This document shows, one piece after another, positions 54,317-63,393 of a stretch of DNA of 64,000 nucleotides. The DNA is taken from positions 62,001 through 126,000 of the forward strand of contig NZ_JAGENB010000005.1 in NCBI RefSeq assembly GCF_019991125.1, in the 5' to 3' direction. Under the pieces are notes generated by a model. The model saw only the letters and a program-made list of their open reading frames with translations. It was not told where the DNA came from and did no database searches. This DNA is from Phyllobacterium calauticae. Lineage in GTDB: Bacteria; Pseudomonadota; Alphaproteobacteria; Rhizobiales; Rhizobiaceae. Every line of letters begins with the position of its first letter. The stretch's first letter is position 1. The translations under genes were made by a program, and so were the position numbers.

Positions 54317-54487
54317 GGGGAGCCGCTGAAACCTGCTTCCCGCCACCCATCATGAAATTCCGGCGCTTTCCGGTTTCGCGCGGGAAAGCGTCGTTTCATC
54401 GGAAGAACTGCATGCGGCATCGCACTTATCTGCTACAATGACACACGGCCGATCTGTCCATCGTTGACCAGTTCTAAGGAGTACGAC

Positions 54488-56788
54488 ATGCCGAGGAAGA
54501 GACCGGAGGGCATTGAACGCTACAATGCACCGGCAGGCGGTTGGGGTGCATTGAAGGCGGTGGCGGAGAGTCTTGCCCGCCAGCAGATTGTTGCCCAGGG
54601 AGCGGCGACCCTTTTGAAAGCCAACCAGCCGGATGGGTTTGATTGTCCCGGTTGTGCCTGGCCGGACCCGAAACACACTTCTTCTTTCGAATTCTGCGAA
54701 AACGGTGCAAAGGCCGTCACTTGGGAATCGACCGCCAAGCGTATCGGGCCAACCTTCTTTGCATCGCATACGGTTTCGGAATTGTGGAACTGGTCGGATC
54801 ATGATCTGGAAGATCAGGGGCGCTTGACCGACCCGCTGATTTACGATGCAGCGGCTGACACCTATGTGCCCATTGAGTGGGACAGGGCTTTCGCGCTTAT
54901 CGGAGCGCAATTGAATGCTCTGCCTGATCCCAACATGGCCGAGTTTTATACCTCCGGCAGAGCCTCGAACGAAGCTGCGTTCCTGTTCCAGCTGTTCGTG
55001 AGGGCCTATGGGACCAATAATTTTCCCGATTGCTCGAACATGTGCCACGAGGCGACAAGCGTGGGCCTGCCGCACTCGATCGGCGTCGGCAAGGGAACCG
55101 TCACCCTGGAAGATTTCGATCATGCCGATGCCATTTTCAGCTTCGGCCACAACCCCGGCACCAACCACCCGCGCATGATGGCGACCTTGCGCGATGTGGC
55201 GCGGCGCGGTGCGCCCATCATCGTTTTCAACCCGCTGAAGGAGCGGGCTCTCGAACGCTTTGCCTCACCGCAAAGCCCGGTCGAAATGGCCACGCTCGGT
55301 TCGACGGATATTGCGTCGGCTTATCATCAGGTTCGCATTGGCGGCGACGTCGCGGTGCTCAAGGGCATGATGAAAAGGGTTTTCGAGCTTGACCGGCGCG
55401 ATCTGGAGCGCGGTGGAAAGGGAATCCTCGACCGCGATTTTATTGCCGAACATACGTCAGGCATCGAGGCCCTGAGAGAGGATATCGACGCGACGCGCTG
55501 GGAGGACATCGAGATCATGTCGGGCCTTACCCGCAGTGCAATCGAAAGTGCGGGCGATGTCTATGCAAAATCCAAAAATGTCATCCTTTGCTACGGCATG
55601 GGCATCACCCAGCACCGGAATGGCACGGCAAACGTTCAGCAGATTGCCAACTTTCTGATGCTGCGCGGCAATATCGGCCGGGAAGGTGCAGGCATATGCC
55701 CCTTGCGCGGTCATTCCAACGTGCAGGGCGACCGTACCGTCGGCATTACCGAAATTCCCAATGCCGCGCTCATCGACGGCATGGAGCGGGCGTTCGGTTT
55801 CCGGCCTTCCGCCGCCAAGGGGCACAATGCCATCGAAGCGATAGAGGCAATTATCGACGGCAGGTCCAAGGCGCTCGTCTGTCTCGGCGGAAATTTGGCT
55901 GTCGCCATGTCTGATCCCGATGCAACGTTTGCAGGGATGCGCAAACTTGATCTTGCCGTGCATCTGACGACCAAGTTCAACCGTTCGCATCTGCTGACGG
56001 CCAGGACCACCATCGTCCTGCCCGTTCTCGGGCGCACTGACGCCGATGTTCAGGCCACAGGCCGGCAATCCGTGACCGTTGAAGATTCCATGTCGATGGT
56101 GCATGCCTCCCGCGGCTTTCTCAATCCGCCCAGCGGCGATCTGCGGTCGGAACCCGCTATCATCGCGGGCATGGCAAAGGCGACTTTGGGCGACCGTTAC
56201 GGCATCGAATGGGACGCCATGATCGCGGATTACAGCCGGATCCGCGACAAGATTGAAGTTGTTTTCCCTGACTTCAAGGATTTCAATGCGCGTATCCGGG
56301 AGCCGGGCGGGTTTCGCCTGAGCGTACCCGCCTCGCATCGCGAATGGAAAACACCGAACCAGAAAGCCTGTTTCCTGGTGGCGAAGGGTTTGAGCGAGGA
56401 TCCGCGTGTTCTGGAACCCAACGTGCTGACGCTGACGACAATCCGCAGCCATGACCAGTACAACACGACGATCTATGGCATGGATGACCGGTATCGTGGC
56501 GTGTTCGGGCGGCGGGATGTGATTTTTCTGAATGCCAAGGACCTGGCCGAACGCGGCTTGGCCGATGGCGATACGCTCGATGTTGAAGCAGCGCGCGATC
56601 ATGCCGATCCTGATGACCGACCGCGCCGGGTCAAGCGGTTGACCGCCGTGGCCTACAATATTCCCCGCGGCTCTGCCGCTGGGTACTATCCCGAACTGAA
56701 CACGCTGGTCGCCCTGTCCCACTATGACCAGCAGTCGGGAACGCCGTCTTTCAAATCGATTCCGATCCGGATCACCCGCGCCGCCTGA
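54488..56788 (+). CDS. FdhF/YdeP-family molybdopterin oxidoreductase
   Basis: 766 residues, DMSO-reductase-superfamily catalytic subunit of the YdeP type. Cys-Pro-Gly-Cys near residue 53, then SNMCHEATSVGL near 190, FGHNPGTNHPRM near 220 and GYY-type end; a C-terminal molydop-binding domain from about 640 (TIRSHDQYNTTIYGMDDRYRG). Binds a molybdopterin-guanine cofactor; the full four-Cys Fe-S motif of FdhF is not seen. In E. coli YdeP is linked to acid resistance; substrate unknown. ATG at 54488 has AAGGAG 7 nt upstream. No fdhD accessory gene in the window. Confidence 0.9.
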   Translation: MPRKRPEGIERYNAPAGGWGALKAVAESLARQQIVAQGAATLLKANQPDGFDCPGCAWPDPKHTSSFEFCENGAKAVTWESTAKRIGPTFFASHTVSELWNWSDHDLEDQGRLTDPLIYDAAADTYVPIEWDRAFALIGAQLNALPDPNMAEFYTSGRASNEAAFLFQLFVRAYGTNNFPDCSNMCHEATSVGLPHSIGVGKGTVTLEDFDHADAIFSFGHNPGTNHPRMMATLRDVARRGAPIIVFNPLKERALERFASPQSPVEMATLGSTDIASAYHQVRIGGDVAVLKGMMKRVFELDRRDLERGGKGILDRDFIAEHTSGIEALREDIDATRWEDIEIMSGLTRSAIESAGDVYAKSKNVILCYGMGITQHRNGTANVQQIANFLMLRGNIGREGAGICPLRGHSNVQGDRTVGITEIPNAALIDGMERAFGFRPSAAKGHNAIEAIEAIIDGRSKALVCLGGNLAVAMSDPDATFAGMRKLDLAVHLTTKFNRSHLLTARTTIVLPVLGRTDADVQATGRQSVTVEDSMSMVHASRGFLNPPSGDLRSEPAIIAGMAKATLGDRYGIEWDAMIADYSRIRDKIEVVFPDFKDFNARIREPGGFRLSVPASHREWKTPNQKACFLVAKGLSEDPRVLEPNVLTLTTIRSHDQYNTTIYGMDDRYRGVFGRRDVIFLNAKDLAERGLADGDTLDVEAARDHADPDDRPRRVKRLTAVAYNIPRGSAAGYYPELNTLVALSHYDQQSGTPSFKSIPIRITRAA

Positions 56789-56810
56789 TCGATGGGCAGG
56801 GGGCGATACG

Positions 56811-57749
56811 TCAGCGGCGCGTGGACGCCGCTGAAGCGACAGTTGTCAGCCAGGCAGAAAAATAGTCCGGCCACACGCCGGTCGTCGTATCCTTCTCGCC
56901 CATGCCAAAACCGTGACCACCGCTGGTCAGTTGGTGCAGTTCCACGGGTACACCCGCCCGTTTGCAGGTGTCTGCCATGATGCGGGCATTTGCCGGGTCG
57001 GAAATGGGATCATCCTGCGCCTGAACAAGGAACATGGGAGGGCACCCGCTGCGAACATGGGTTTGAACCGACCAGTCCGCACTCCGTTCCGGGCTTGGAT
57101 GCGTGCCAATCAGGATGCGCCGTGTCGAGGTGTGGTCGTAGGGCGGCTCCAGCGTAATGATGGGATAGATCAGTGCTGAAAACGACGGCCGGGCAGACAG
57201 GCCGTCCGCCGCATCGATCCGCTCATAGGAAGGGAAAGCCGAGCGGACGGACGCCATTCCAAGCAGATGCCCGCCGGCAGAAAACCCGAGCACGCCAAGT
57301 CGGTCCGGATCGACTTCGAAGCGGCTGGCGTTCTGGCGGATCAAGCGCAATGCACGTTGCGCATCCTGCAGCGGTGCCAGCGGACCGGCATTCCATGCTT
57401 CTCCGGGCAGCCTGTAGGTCAGGGTGAAGACGGTAAAGCCCCGGTCGGTCAGCCAGCGGGCTGCCGAGAGAGCCTCCTTCTTCATTTCGATGCGTTTGTA
57501 GCCGCCGCCCGCTGCTACGAGAACCGCTGCGCCATTCGGCTTTGCCGGCTGGAAAACCTCCATCGACGGGGCTGCGATATTGCTGACCGCCCCTTTGGCG
57601 CTGACATTGATCGGCCCTGCCGGACCGCCGCCGCCGGGCGGCGTTGCGGGCCAGAGCGGAATCACCGTGTCGGCCGTGCTGGCAAAGAGCCTTGCCGGGT
57701 ATGCGGCGATACCAAGTGCAGCCAATACCGTTCGACGGGTCACCATCAT
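56811..57749 (-). CDS. Tat-exported alpha/beta-hydrolase (esterase-like)
   Basis: 312 residues. Twin-arginine signal (TRRTVLAALGIAAY, residues 4-17) implies periplasmic location. Alpha/beta hydrolase fold: oxyanion AAGGGYKRIEMKKE near 80, nucleophile Ser in GFSAGGH near 155, Asp in QAQDDPISD near 245 and His in SGGHGFG near 280. Family: BD-FAE/dienelactone-like acyl esterases and acetyl-xylan esterase relatives. AAGGAAG precedes the ATG at 57749. Converges on the YdeP gene. Confidence 0.88.
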   Translation of the reverse strand: MMVTRRTVLAALGIAAYPARLFASTADTVIPLWPATPPGGGGPAGPINVSAKGAVSNIAAPSMEVFQPAKPNGAAVLVAAGGGYKRIEMKKEALSAARWLTDRGFTVFTLTYRLPGEAWNAGPLAPLQDAQRALRLIRQNASRFEVDPDRLGVLGFSAGGHLLGMASVRSAFPSYERIDAADGLSARPSFSALIYPIITLEPPYDHTSTRRILIGTHPSPERSADWSVQTHVRSGCPPMFLVQAQDDPISDPANARIMADTCKRAGVPVELHQLTSGGHGFGMGEKDTTTGVWPDYFSAWLTTVASAASTRR

Positions 57750-57764
57750 TTGCTTCCTTGCGAT

Positions 57765-58301
57765 TTACCTTTGAGCCTTTGGTGCCTGGCCCTGGTCGCA
57801 AAGCCTCTGGATCGACTCCGTCAAAGCCAGAACTTCCTTGTCCTTGAGAAGATCGATCTTCTGGTGAAGCAGTTCCATCTTCTCGTGCAGCAATTCGATT
57901 TCCAGCTCGGCTTTGATGTTGATGCGGTAATCATGCTCGGCTTCTTTCCGGTCAATATCCTGCTGCCGGTTCTGGCTCATCATGATGAAGGGCGCCGCAT
58001 AGGCCGCCTGAAAGGAGAGCGCAAGATTGAGGAGAATGAACGGGTAGGGATCCCAGTGCTGGATATAGGCGGTGACGTTCAATACGATCCAGAAGAACAG
58101 GATCGTGGTCTGGATGATGATGAAACTCCATGAGCCCATCGTCGCAGCCACCTGATCGGCAATTCTCTGGCCGCTGGTCAGCCCGTCGCCTGGTTTTTCC
58201 GGCTTGAGGCCCCTGTCCCGGCGGCGGACCGTTCGCAAATGATGCAGCAACGCCCGTTCGGTTTCCCAGAGGCCTCTGTGTTCAGTGTCCGTGTGTGTCA
58301 T
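57765..58301 (-). CDS. DUF1003 membrane protein
   Basis: 178 residues with two or three transmembrane segments (about 55-75 and 85-105, starting GSWSFIIIQTTILFFWIVLN) and a coiled-coil-like C-terminus rich in Leu, Glu, Lys (about 130-165). Motif YPFILLNLALSFQAAYAAPFIMMSQNRQ in part is the DUF1003 core. Role unknown; it sits 15 bp from the esterase gene. Confidence 0.87.
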   Translation of the reverse strand: MTHTDTEHRGLWETERALLHHLRTVRRRDRGLKPEKPGDGLTSGQRIADQVAATMGSWSFIIIQTTILFFWIVLNVTAYIQHWDPYPFILLNLALSFQAAYAAPFIMMSQNRQQDIDRKEAEHDYRINIKAELEIELLHEKMELLHQKIDLLKDKEVLALTESIQRLCDQGQAPKAQR

Positions 58302-58319
58302 CGCATCGTTCCTTGTGGC

Positions 58320-59711
58320 TCATGAGGTGACACTGCCTAACAAACGCTGTCCAGGCAACGCCAGTTGCACGCAGAAACCGTTTTCGACGGCGGGGAAGGT
58401 GAGTTCCCCACCGTGCGCCTTGGCAACCTCCGCCGCAATCGCCAGTCCCAGGCCGGATCCGGGTGCGGGGCCGGACCCGACCTCGAAGGGTTCAAGCAGC
58501 CGTGCCTGTTCTGTGCTCGAAATGCCGGGACCGTCGTCAATCACGTTGATCCATGCCTTGCTTTCATCGCGGCCGAGCTCCACAGAAAGACGCGTTGATG
58601 CGCCATGGATCAGGGCATTCTGGATCAGATTGGTCAGCGCCTCGCGGATGCTGATCATATCGCCCTGGATATGAAGCTCTGCCGGGCAGGGTAAGAAGGC
58701 AATTGTCACTTCCCGTTCCAGTGACAGCGGGACGGCCTGAGCCAGCGTGGTTTTCGCCAATGCATTCAGATCGATCGTTGTGAAACCAACGGTGCCGGCA
58801 CGATGAATGACCATGGCGTGGTCGAGAAGCTGGCCGGTGAGATTGCCGAGCGCGTTCACCTTTGCACCGAGTTTCTGAATCTGATCCTGCAGTTTCGGGT
58901 CGGCATCGTTCGACAGGATTTCCACCTGTGCATTGAGTTCCGCCAAAGGCGTGCGCATCTGATGGGCGGCATCGGCGATAAAACGCTGCATCAGCGCTAT
59001 GCGATCGGCAAGCCGGCGCATGAAGTCATCAAGGACGCTGACCAATGCCCGGATTTCATAGGGCGGCGTAACGCGTATGGCGCGCAGATCGTCGGGCTTG
59101 CGCGCTGCGATTTCCCGTTCGATACGCGTCAGCGGCTTCAAAGCAATACGCACGGAAATGGCGCCGGCGATCAGGGCAAGAAGGCTCATGATCGCGATCA
59201 TGCCGACAGCCTTGCCGGCAAGATCCCAGGCGAGGGACTCCCGCGCCCGCAAGGTTTGTGCCACGACGATTTCCACCCAGCCACTGCCGGAGCCGGTATC
59301 AATCTGCTTGCCGATCGCCGCAACGCGGACCGGCTGCCCCTGATAGTTGTCGTCGGCAAGGACCACGCCCTTGCGGATGTTTTCCGACGAAATTTTCGGC
59401 GCGAGATCGCCATACCCGGCGACAACGACGCCGCGCGGATCGGTCACCCGGTAAAAGACCAGATCATAGGCTGACAGTGTCGCAAATGCTGCCGCTGGCG
59501 GGTCGAGGGTTACAACCCCACCCTGCATGTAGACGTTTTCCGCAACCTGTATTGTCCCGCCAATCAAAAGCTTGTCATAGGCATCACGCGCGGCAATGCC
59601 GGCATATTGCCAGGCGGCAAGAGCAAGGACGACCGCACCAACACCGAGAATGAGCGCAATGAAGACGATGATCCGGATGTGCAGGGAGAAGCGGATATCA
59701 TTTGCTTGCAA
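58320..59711 (-). CDS. Sensor histidine kinase (TctE-like)
   Basis: 463 residues: two transmembrane segments (about 12-32 and 175-195) around a periplasmic 2CSK_N-like sensor, then HAMP-like linker, H-box DAAHQMRTPLAEL (about 250), N-box NLIQNALIHG, G1 DDGPGIS and G2 GSGLGLAIA. Phosphorylates the response regulator encoded just upstream; overlaps it by 14 bases. Reading frame starts with TTG at 59711, which is unusual. Family members TctE/QseC-like respond to carboxylates or metals; ligand here unknown. Confidence 0.92.
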   Translation of the reverse strand: MQANDIRFSLHIRIIVFIALILGVGAVVLALAAWQYAGIAARDAYDKLLIGGTIQVAENVYMQGGVVTLDPPAAAFATLSAYDLVFYRVTDPRGVVVAGYGDLAPKISSENIRKGVVLADDNYQGQPVRVAAIGKQIDTGSGSGWVEIVVAQTLRARESLAWDLAGKAVGMIAIMSLLALIAGAISVRIALKPLTRIEREIAARKPDDLRAIRVTPPYEIRALVSVLDDFMRRLADRIALMQRFIADAAHQMRTPLAELNAQVEILSNDADPKLQDQIQKLGAKVNALGNLTGQLLDHAMVIHRAGTVGFTTIDLNALAKTTLAQAVPLSLEREVTIAFLPCPAELHIQGDMISIREALTNLIQNALIHGASTRLSVELGRDESKAWINVIDDGPGISSTEQARLLEPFEVGSGPAPGSGLGLAIAAEVAKAHGGELTFPAVENGFCVQLALPGQRLLGSVTS

Positions 59712-60363
59712 GTTGATAGCCCAGCCCGCGCGAGGTGCGAATTTCGATTGAAGTATCCGCCAGCTTGCGCCGCAGCCGCGTCACATATTGCTCGACGGCA
59801 TTGGCGCTCGGCTCCTGATCGAAGTTGAAAAGCTGCTCCACCAGTTCCTCCTTGGAGACGAAACGCTTGGGCCGTGCCGCCAGAATCTCGAGGACAATCA
59901 GTTCACGCCGGGTCAGATCAAGAGCGGTATCGGCAACACTGGCCGTGCGCCCGGCCCGGTCGATGACGAGGTCCCCGAAGCGCAGGGCATTGTCGGACAT
60001 GCCGGCGCTCCGGCGCAGCAGTGCGCGGGCGCGTGCTTCCAGCTCGCGAAAATCGAACGGCTTGGTCAGATAATCGTCCGCACCAAGATCAAGGACGTCG
60101 ACGCGGTCATCGACCGCCGATCGTGCGGTCAGGACCAGAACGGGCGTCTTGTCTTTGCGGCCGCGCAGCCCTTTGAGAATCTCGAAACCATCGGCGCCGG
60201 GCAGCATCATGTCGAGGATGATGAGATCATATTCCTGCACCCGCAGCACTTCGCTGGCGGTCCGGCCATCGGTTTCGCAATCAACGGCATGGCCGATTTT
60301 TTCAAAGCGCTGGGCAATCGCCTTGGCGATATCGGGCATGTCTTCCACGACAAGAATGCGCAA
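59698..60363 (-). CDS. Response regulator, OmpR/TctD-like
   Basis: 221 residues: receiver domain with phospho-acceptor Asp51 (IILDMMLPGADG), Asp8 and Lys about 101, then an OmpR-type winged helix (about 125-218). Start is TTG at 60363 with GGGGG upstream. Partner of the kinase at 58320. Divergent from the NitT/TauT-type importer at 60479, 115 bp apart, so probably controls it. Confidence 0.92.
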   Translation of the reverse strand: MRILVVEDMPDIAKAIAQRFEKIGHAVDCETDGRTASEVLRVQEYDLIILDMMLPGADGFEILKGLRGRKDKTPVLVLTARSAVDDRVDVLDLGADDYLTKPFDFRELEARARALLRRSAGMSDNALRFGDLVIDRAGRTASVADTALDLTRRELIVLEILAARPKRFVSKEELVEQLFNFDQEPSANAVEQYVTRLRRKLADTSIEIRTSRGLGYQLASK

Positions 60364-60383
60364 ATCGTGCCCCCGAAACGTGA

Positions 60384-60399
60384 GTCAGGTATGTGTCAG
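60384..60399. promoter_or_regulatory. Direct repeat, candidate response-regulator site
   Basis: GTCAG occurs at 60384-60388 and 60395-60399, an 11-bp direct repeat of the kind bound by OmpR/PhoB-type regulators. It lies in the 115-bp divergent gap between the response regulator and importer genes, next to the regulator start. Confidence 0.4.
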
Positions 60400-60478
60400 T
60401 TACCGCAAGTACAGTCGAGGTGGGAGTTTTGTCAACGTTACGGCGTTGCGCAAAAGAGACGACGCATTGGGAGGAAGT

Positions 60479-61255
60479 ATGACTTTGCATCAGTCCTTTG
60501 ATGCTCGCGGCGCATTATTGAGCGTCGAGGGCGTCACACTGCAATACAAGACGGAAGATGCGCTGGTGACCGCCACGCATCGCGTCGATTTTCAGGTTTT
60601 TCAATCCGACCGCTTTGTTCTTCTCGGGCCGTCAGGCTGCGGCAAGTCGACCTTGCTCAAGGCCATCGGCGGCTATCTCACGCCGACCGAAGGCCAGATC
60701 ACGCTCAAGGGCAGGGAAGTCACCGAACCCGGCCCTGACCGGATGATGGTCTTCCAGGAATTCGACCAGCTTCTACCGTGGAAGACGGTCGGTGAAAATG
60801 TCGTCTTCGCCCTCACCGCCAGCGGGCGGGCAAAGCCGGCAGAGGCACGTGAACGCGCCCGCAGCTACATCGACAAGGTTGGCCTGACGAAATTCATCGA
60901 CAGCTATCCCCATATGCTGTCCGGCGGCATGAAGCAGCGTGTGGCCATCGCGCGCGGCATGGCCATGGAGCCCGATGTGCTTCTGATGGATGAGCCCTTC
61001 GCAGCGCTCGACGCGCTGACGCGCCGCAAGATGCAGGATGAATTGCTGCAACTCTGGGACGATACGCATTTCACCGTTCTGTTCGTGACCCACTCCATCG
61101 AGGAGGCCATCCGCATCGGCACCCGCATTCTGCTCCTTTCACCCCATCCGGGGCAGGTGAAGGCCGAGCTGAACAGCATACCGCCCAGCGAGCTTGGAAC
61201 CGGTACGCAGGCGGCACTCGAAACCCGCATCAACGACATGTTGTTCGCCAGTTGA
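60479..61255 (+). CDS. NitT/TauT-type ABC importer ATPase
   Basis: 258 residues: Walker A GPSGCGKST (near 49), signature LSGGMKQR (near 148), Walker B VLLMDEPF (near 168), and VTHSIEEAI (near 202). Belongs to the nitrate/sulfonate/taurine/thiamine-precursor class. Starts at ATG 60479 with GGAGGAAGT upstream. First of three importer genes. Confidence 0.92.
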   Translation: MTLHQSFDARGALLSVEGVTLQYKTEDALVTATHRVDFQVFQSDRFVLLGPSGCGKSTLLKAIGGYLTPTEGQITLKGREVTEPGPDRMMVFQEFDQLLPWKTVGENVVFALTASGRAKPAEARERARSYIDKVGLTKFIDSYPHMLSGGMKQRVAIARGMAMEPDVLLMDEPFAALDALTRRKMQDELLQLWDDTHFTVLFVTHSIEEAIRIGTRILLLSPHPGQVKAELNSIPPSELGTGTQAALETRINDMLFAS

Positions 61256-61269
61256 GATTGGAAGATTCG

Positions 61270-62136
61270 ATGACTGAAGTTCTCTACACACGTCCGGAGA
61301 TTGTACGCGGCGACGGCAAGAAGGATTTCCTGCAGGTCGAGAAGACGCTCTCTGCCTTTGAACGCATCTATCGCATCGGTGCGGTGCGAAAAGCCTTTAT
61401 CCTGTTCGTTCTTGCTGCTGCCTGGGAGATTTACGGGCGCTGGCTGGGCAATCCATTGCTGTTTCCCAGCTTTTCCCAGACCTTCGCGGCTTTCAGCTCC
61501 AATATTGCCGACGGAACCATTCCGGCCAGAGCGCTGGCATCCATCAAAACGCTGCTCATCGGCTATGGTATCGGCATTGTGCTGGCCTCGCTCCTGACCA
61601 CGCTCGCCATCGGGTCGCGCATTGGTGCCGACCTGCTGGAAACACTGACCTCCATGTTCAATCCGCTCCCGGCCATTGCATTGCTGCCGTTGGCGCTGAT
61701 CTGGTTTGGTTTGGGGCAGGGAAGCGTGATCTTCGTGCTGGTGCACTCGGTACTTTGGGCCATCGCCTTGAATACCCATGCCGGTTTCCGGTCAGTTTCC
61801 AACACGATGCGGATGGTCGGCCTGAATTACGGCCTGCGCGGCCTCAAGCTGGTCCGCCATATCCTGATACCGGCAGCGTTTCCGTCCATTCTGACGGGGT
61901 TGAAAGTCGGCTGGGCCTTCGCATGGCGCACGCTGATCGCCGCTGAACTGGTGTTTGGCGTATCGTCCGGCTCCGGCGGCCTCGGCTGGTTCATCTTCGA
62001 GAACCGCAACCAGCTGGAAACCGCCAACGTCTTTGCAGGCTTGTTCACGGTTATTTTGATCGGCCTTGCCGTCGAGAACCTGATCTTCGCCACGATTGAA
62101 AAGAAAACCATTCGCCGCTGGGGAATGCAGGCCTGA
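61270..62136 (+). CDS. NitT/TauT-type ABC importer permease
   Basis: 288 residues with about six hydrophobic segments and an EAA-like loop (ALNTHAGFRSVSNTMRMVGLNYG near 170). Starts at ATG 61270 after TTGGAAGATTCG; a TTG at 61252 in frame overlaps the ATPase gene and is unlikely. Forms the channel for the ATPase upstream. Confidence 0.9.
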   Translation: MTEVLYTRPEIVRGDGKKDFLQVEKTLSAFERIYRIGAVRKAFILFVLAAAWEIYGRWLGNPLLFPSFSQTFAAFSSNIADGTIPARALASIKTLLIGYGIGIVLASLLTTLAIGSRIGADLLETLTSMFNPLPAIALLPLALIWFGLGQGSVIFVLVHSVLWAIALNTHAGFRSVSNTMRMVGLNYGLRGLKLVRHILIPAAFPSILTGLKVGWAFAWRTLIAAELVFGVSSGSGGLGWFIFENRNQLETANVFAGLFTVILIGLAVENLIFATIEKKTIRRWGMQA

Positions 62137-62179
62137 GTTTGAACCGCCGGGAACCGGTATGTATAAAGGGAGGACTACA

Positions 62180-63199
62180 ATGAAAATAATGAAACAGCTC
62201 TGTGCCGCCGTGCTCGGCATCGGCCTCGGATTGGCAGGTGCAACGGGTGCCGCCCGCGCCGAAGTCAGCGAAGTGCGGATTTCCAAGGGATACGGCATTC
62301 TCTATCTGCCGCTGATCGTCATGGAAAACCAGAAGCTGATGGAAAAGCAGGCCGCCAAAGCCGGTCTGGGCGATGTCAAGGTGACATGGCTGATGCTCGA
62401 TGGCGGCAATGTCATCAATGATGCGATGATGGCCGGTTCGCTCGATTTTGCCGGAACCGGGGCGCCGGGCTTTGTAACCCTCTGGGCCAAGGCCAAGGGC
62501 ATTCCGAATGTCGAAGTTGTCGGCATCAGCGGTCTCAGCGCCACATCGCTGTGGCTGAATTCGAACAATCCCGAGATCAAGACGCTGAAGGATCTGACAG
62601 CCAAGGATAAAATTGCCCTGCCTGGGATCAAGACGTCGCTGTCGGCGGTCGTCCTGCAGATGATGGCAGCGCACGAATTTGGACGCGAGAACTATGCGAA
62701 GCTCGACCCGTTGACGGTCAGCCTGCCGCATCCGGAAGCCCTGGCAGCGGTGACAAGCGGCCAGACCGAGATCACCGCCCACTTCACTTCGCCACCGTTT
62801 TCCTATCTGGAGTTGAAAGACCCGAAGGTGCATCGGGTTGTCAATTCTGTCGATGTCATCGGCAATATCACGCTGGACGTGACCTTTGCGCCGAAGAAGT
62901 TCGTCGACGCCAATCCGAAAACCACGGAAGCTTTCCTGGCGGCTCTGGACGAAGCAAACGCTTTCATCGCCGGCAACAAGCAAGCTGCCGCTGAGATTTT
63001 CGCCAAGAGTTCAAAGGTGAAAGTGTCGGTCGAGGAAGTTCTTGAAATGCTCAATGACAAGGATTCGCAGTTCTCCACGACGCCGAACGGTGTCATGCAG
63101 TTTGCCGAGTTCATGCATCTGGCCGGTACGATCAAGGTCAAGCCCGCAAGCTGGACGGACCTGTTTATCCCGCAACTTCACGCGCGCAGCGGGAGTTAA
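62180..63199 (+). CDS. NitT/TauT-type ABC importer binding protein
   Basis: 339 residues: signal peptide (1-27, GAARAE) and an NMT1-like fold (SKGYGILYLPLIVMENQKLMEK in part; AGSLDFAGTGAPGF near 89). This class binds nitrate, sulfonates, taurine or pyrimidine precursors of thiamine; the ligand is not evident. AAAGGGAGGA precedes ATG 62180. Confidence 0.9.
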   Translation: MKIMKQLCAAVLGIGLGLAGATGAARAEVSEVRISKGYGILYLPLIVMENQKLMEKQAAKAGLGDVKVTWLMLDGGNVINDAMMAGSLDFAGTGAPGFVTLWAKAKGIPNVEVVGISGLSATSLWLNSNNPEIKTLKDLTAKDKIALPGIKTSLSAVVLQMMAAHEFGRENYAKLDPLTVSLPHPEALAAVTSGQTEITAHFTSPPFSYLELKDPKVHRVVNSVDVIGNITLDVTFAPKKFVDANPKTTEAFLAALDEANAFIAGNKQAAAEIFAKSSKVKVSVEEVLEMLNDKDSQFSTTPNGVMQFAEFMHLAGTIKVKPASWTDLFIPQLHARSGS

Positions 63200-63393
63200 G
63201 GGAAGGCTGCCATTCCCGGATATTCTCACATGACGGGCATGAGCCGGTTGTTATCATCGATAGCAGCCGGCTTTTGCTGCCGGTGGTCGAGGGCGCGTGA
63301 TGACCCGCAGGGCGTTTGTTTTGAGTTTTGCTTGCCAGAATCGACCAGCCGGGGGATAAAGCAGCGACTGCAAAAAGCGAAAGTATTTCGGCT

